From contig PXSD01000069.1 of NCBI GenBank assembly GCA_003023165.1, positions 1-6,660 of the forward strand: 6,660 nt of DNA, given 5' to 3'. Below are positions 5,919 to 6,660 of the stretch, piece after piece. How positions within the stretch are numbered: the first letter of the stretch is position 1; each line of letters begins with the position of its first letter. The translations under genes were made by a program, and so were the position numbers. The notes beneath the pieces are model-generated. The model saw only the letters and a program-made list of their open reading frames with translations. It was not told the DNA's origin and ran no database searches. This DNA comes from Halobacteriales archaeon QS_9_67_15 (GTDB lineage Archaea > Halobacteriota > Halobacteria > Halobacteriales > Haloarculaceae).

Positions 5919-5927
5919 CCCTAAATC
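5919..5927 (-). promoter_or_regulatory. TATA-like promoter of the aminotransferase gene
   Basis: Minus-strand GATTTAGGG is centred about 29 bases upstream of the ATG at 5894, consistent with a leaderless or near-leaderless transcript. It sits in the 96-base region shared with the divergent CYTH gene. Confidence 0.55.
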
Positions 5928-5960
5928 GTCCGGACGGTGACCGAGGGAGCGAACGGCGGG

Positions 5961-5966
5961 TTTTTG
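5961..5966 (+). promoter_or_regulatory. Weak TATA-like box of the CYTH gene
   Basis: TTTTTG lies about 28 bases upstream of the ATG at 5991, the only T-rich patch at this distance. It would make the transcript leaderless. The match to an archaeal TATA box is modest. Confidence 0.4.
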
Positions 5967-5990
5967 CCGCCCACGCGTGTTCGACCGCCC

Positions 5991-6560
5991 ATGTACGAAG
6001 TCGAGGTCAAGGTCCGCGCGGACCACGAGTCGGTCGAGTCGGAACTGGCGCGTGCGGACGCGACGCGCGTCGACGCCGTCGTCCAGGAGGACACGTACTA
6101 CGACGCGCCCCACCGGAACTTCGCCGAGACGGACGAAGCGCTGCGGGTCCGCCGTGAGTGGGACCGGAGCGAGGGCGACGACCCCGACGACGACCCTGCG
6201 ACGACGACGTGTCTCACCTACAAGGGACCGCTCCTCGAAGCCGAGTCGAAGTCCCGCGAGGAACACGAGACCGCGGTCGCCGACGGCGACGCCGCAGCCG
6301 GTATCCTCGACGGATTGGGCTTCGAACCGGCCGCGACCGTCAGAAAAGATCGCGAACACTATACCCTCGCCGGGTACACCGTCACCCTGGACAGCGTCGA
6401 TGGACTCGGCGAGTTCGTCGAAGCGGAGACCGAAACCACCGACGATGACATCGAGGCCGCCCGCGACGGCGCGCTCGCCGTCCTCGACCGACTCGGTCTG
6501 GACCCCGACGCCCAGGTCCGGACCTCGTACCTCGGATTACTGCTGGATGGTGATGCCTAA
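5991..6560 (+). CDS. cyaB: CYTH-domain protein, class IV adenylate cyclase-like
   Basis: A 189-residue cytoplasmic protein with the CYTH tunnel fold, which binds a triphosphate and two metal ions. Members make cAMP from ATP (class IV cyclase, CyaB) or hydrolyse triphosphates such as thiamine triphosphate or tripolyphosphate. Visible motifs are the N-terminal ExExK (Glu3, Glu5, Lys7 in MYEVEVKV); DTYYDAPHRNFAETDEALRVRR (residues 35-55, with Arg52 and Arg54); TYKGP (Lys78); SREEHET (Arg89, Glu91); RKDREHY (Lys119, Arg121); and TLDSVDGLGEFVEAE (Asp134, Glu144, Glu146). HRNFAETDEALRVR and TYKGP resemble the CyaB branch more than the triphosphatase branch. I chose the ATG at 5991 because it places ExExK at the usual extreme N-terminus; an upstream GTG at 5937 would add 18 unrelated residues over the promoter. 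The aminotransferase gene diverges on the other strand. Whether archaeal members make cAMP is unsettled, so the biochemical activity is inferred. Confidence 0.85.
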   Translation: MYEVEVKVRADHESVESELARADATRVDAVVQEDTYYDAPHRNFAETDEALRVRREWDRSEGDDPDDDPATTTCLTYKGPLLEAESKSREEHETAVADGDAAAGILDGLGFEPAATVRKDREHYTLAGYTVTLDSVDGLGEFVEAETETTDDDIEAARDGALAVLDRLGLDPDAQVRTSYLGLLLDGDA

Positions 6561-6594
6561 CAGTAATCAAAATAGTCGTTCTGGTTTCCGCAAG

Positions 6595-6600
6595 TTATAC
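6595..6600 (+). promoter_or_regulatory. TATA-like box upstream of a gene at the window edge
   Basis: TTATAC lies 27-32 bases before an ATG at 6627, just after the CYTH gene. The spacing matches the other leaderless starts in this window. Confidence 0.4.
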
Positions 6601-6626
6601 GGGTGGGGGTATCCAATCCGCAGGTA

Positions 6627-6660
6627 ATGACGAACAGGAACGTGAGCGTCCAGCCGGCTG
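6627..6660 (+). CDS. Probable start of a further gene, cut by the window edge
   Basis: An ATG at 6627 opens 11 codons (MTNRNVSVQPA) to the window end, with no stop and with a TATA-like box at leaderless distance upstream. There are 66 bases between the CYTH stop and this ATG, and the gene would run in the same direction. Too little is present to identify a family. It is listed because promoter spacing and position fit a real start. Confidence 0.4.
   Translation, partial: MTNRNVSVQPA

Overview
The window looks like a piece of a haloarchaeal chromosome. It is GC-rich, its predicted proteins are very acidic (long Asp/Glu runs, few Lys), codons mostly end in G or C, and several genes start 25-30 bases downstream of an AT-rich TATA-like box with almost no leader. 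The families present (a long archaeal FKBP isomerase, a CYTH/class IV cyclase-like protein, an SMP-30 lactonase, a mannonate dehydratase, a membrane-anchored CAP-domain protein) fit that assignment. I cannot name a genus.

Layout. Positions 1-155: unassigned sequence and a probable promoter. 156-554 (+): small hypothetical protein. 577-1412 (-): long FKBP-type prolyl isomerase whose frame is broken near 901. 1413-1727: intergenic, no convincing gene. 1728-1811: an 84-base near-perfect palindrome, probably a miniature mobile element; its right arm supplies the last codons and stop of the next gene. 1797-3704 (-): a two-gene operon, mannonate dehydratase then SMP-30/gluconolactonase-type lactonase, 3 bases apart, with a Shine-Dalgarno sequence for the second gene inside the first. 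3792-4634 (-): membrane-anchored CAP-domain surface protein. 4750-5894 (-): PLP-dependent aminotransferase, broken by a frameshift near 5641. 5991-6560 (+): CYTH-domain protein, divergent from the aminotransferase across 96 bases holding both promoters. 6627 to the end (+): probable first codons of another gene.

The lactonase and dehydratase form the one clear metabolic unit: a lactonase would open an aldonolactone and the dehydratase would convert the aldonate to 2-keto-3-deoxygluconate. The other genes look like single housekeeping or surface functions.

The points most worth a second look are the palindromic element at the 3' end of the lactonase gene; two single-base-type frameshifts in unrelated genes at the same short motif (coding-strand TCGACCC), which raises the question of a systematic sequence error; and a mannonate dehydratase with Gly where the family normally has a metal-binding Cys. 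I see no CRISPR array, tRNA, rRNA or full-length transposase, and no clearly new multi-gene system.
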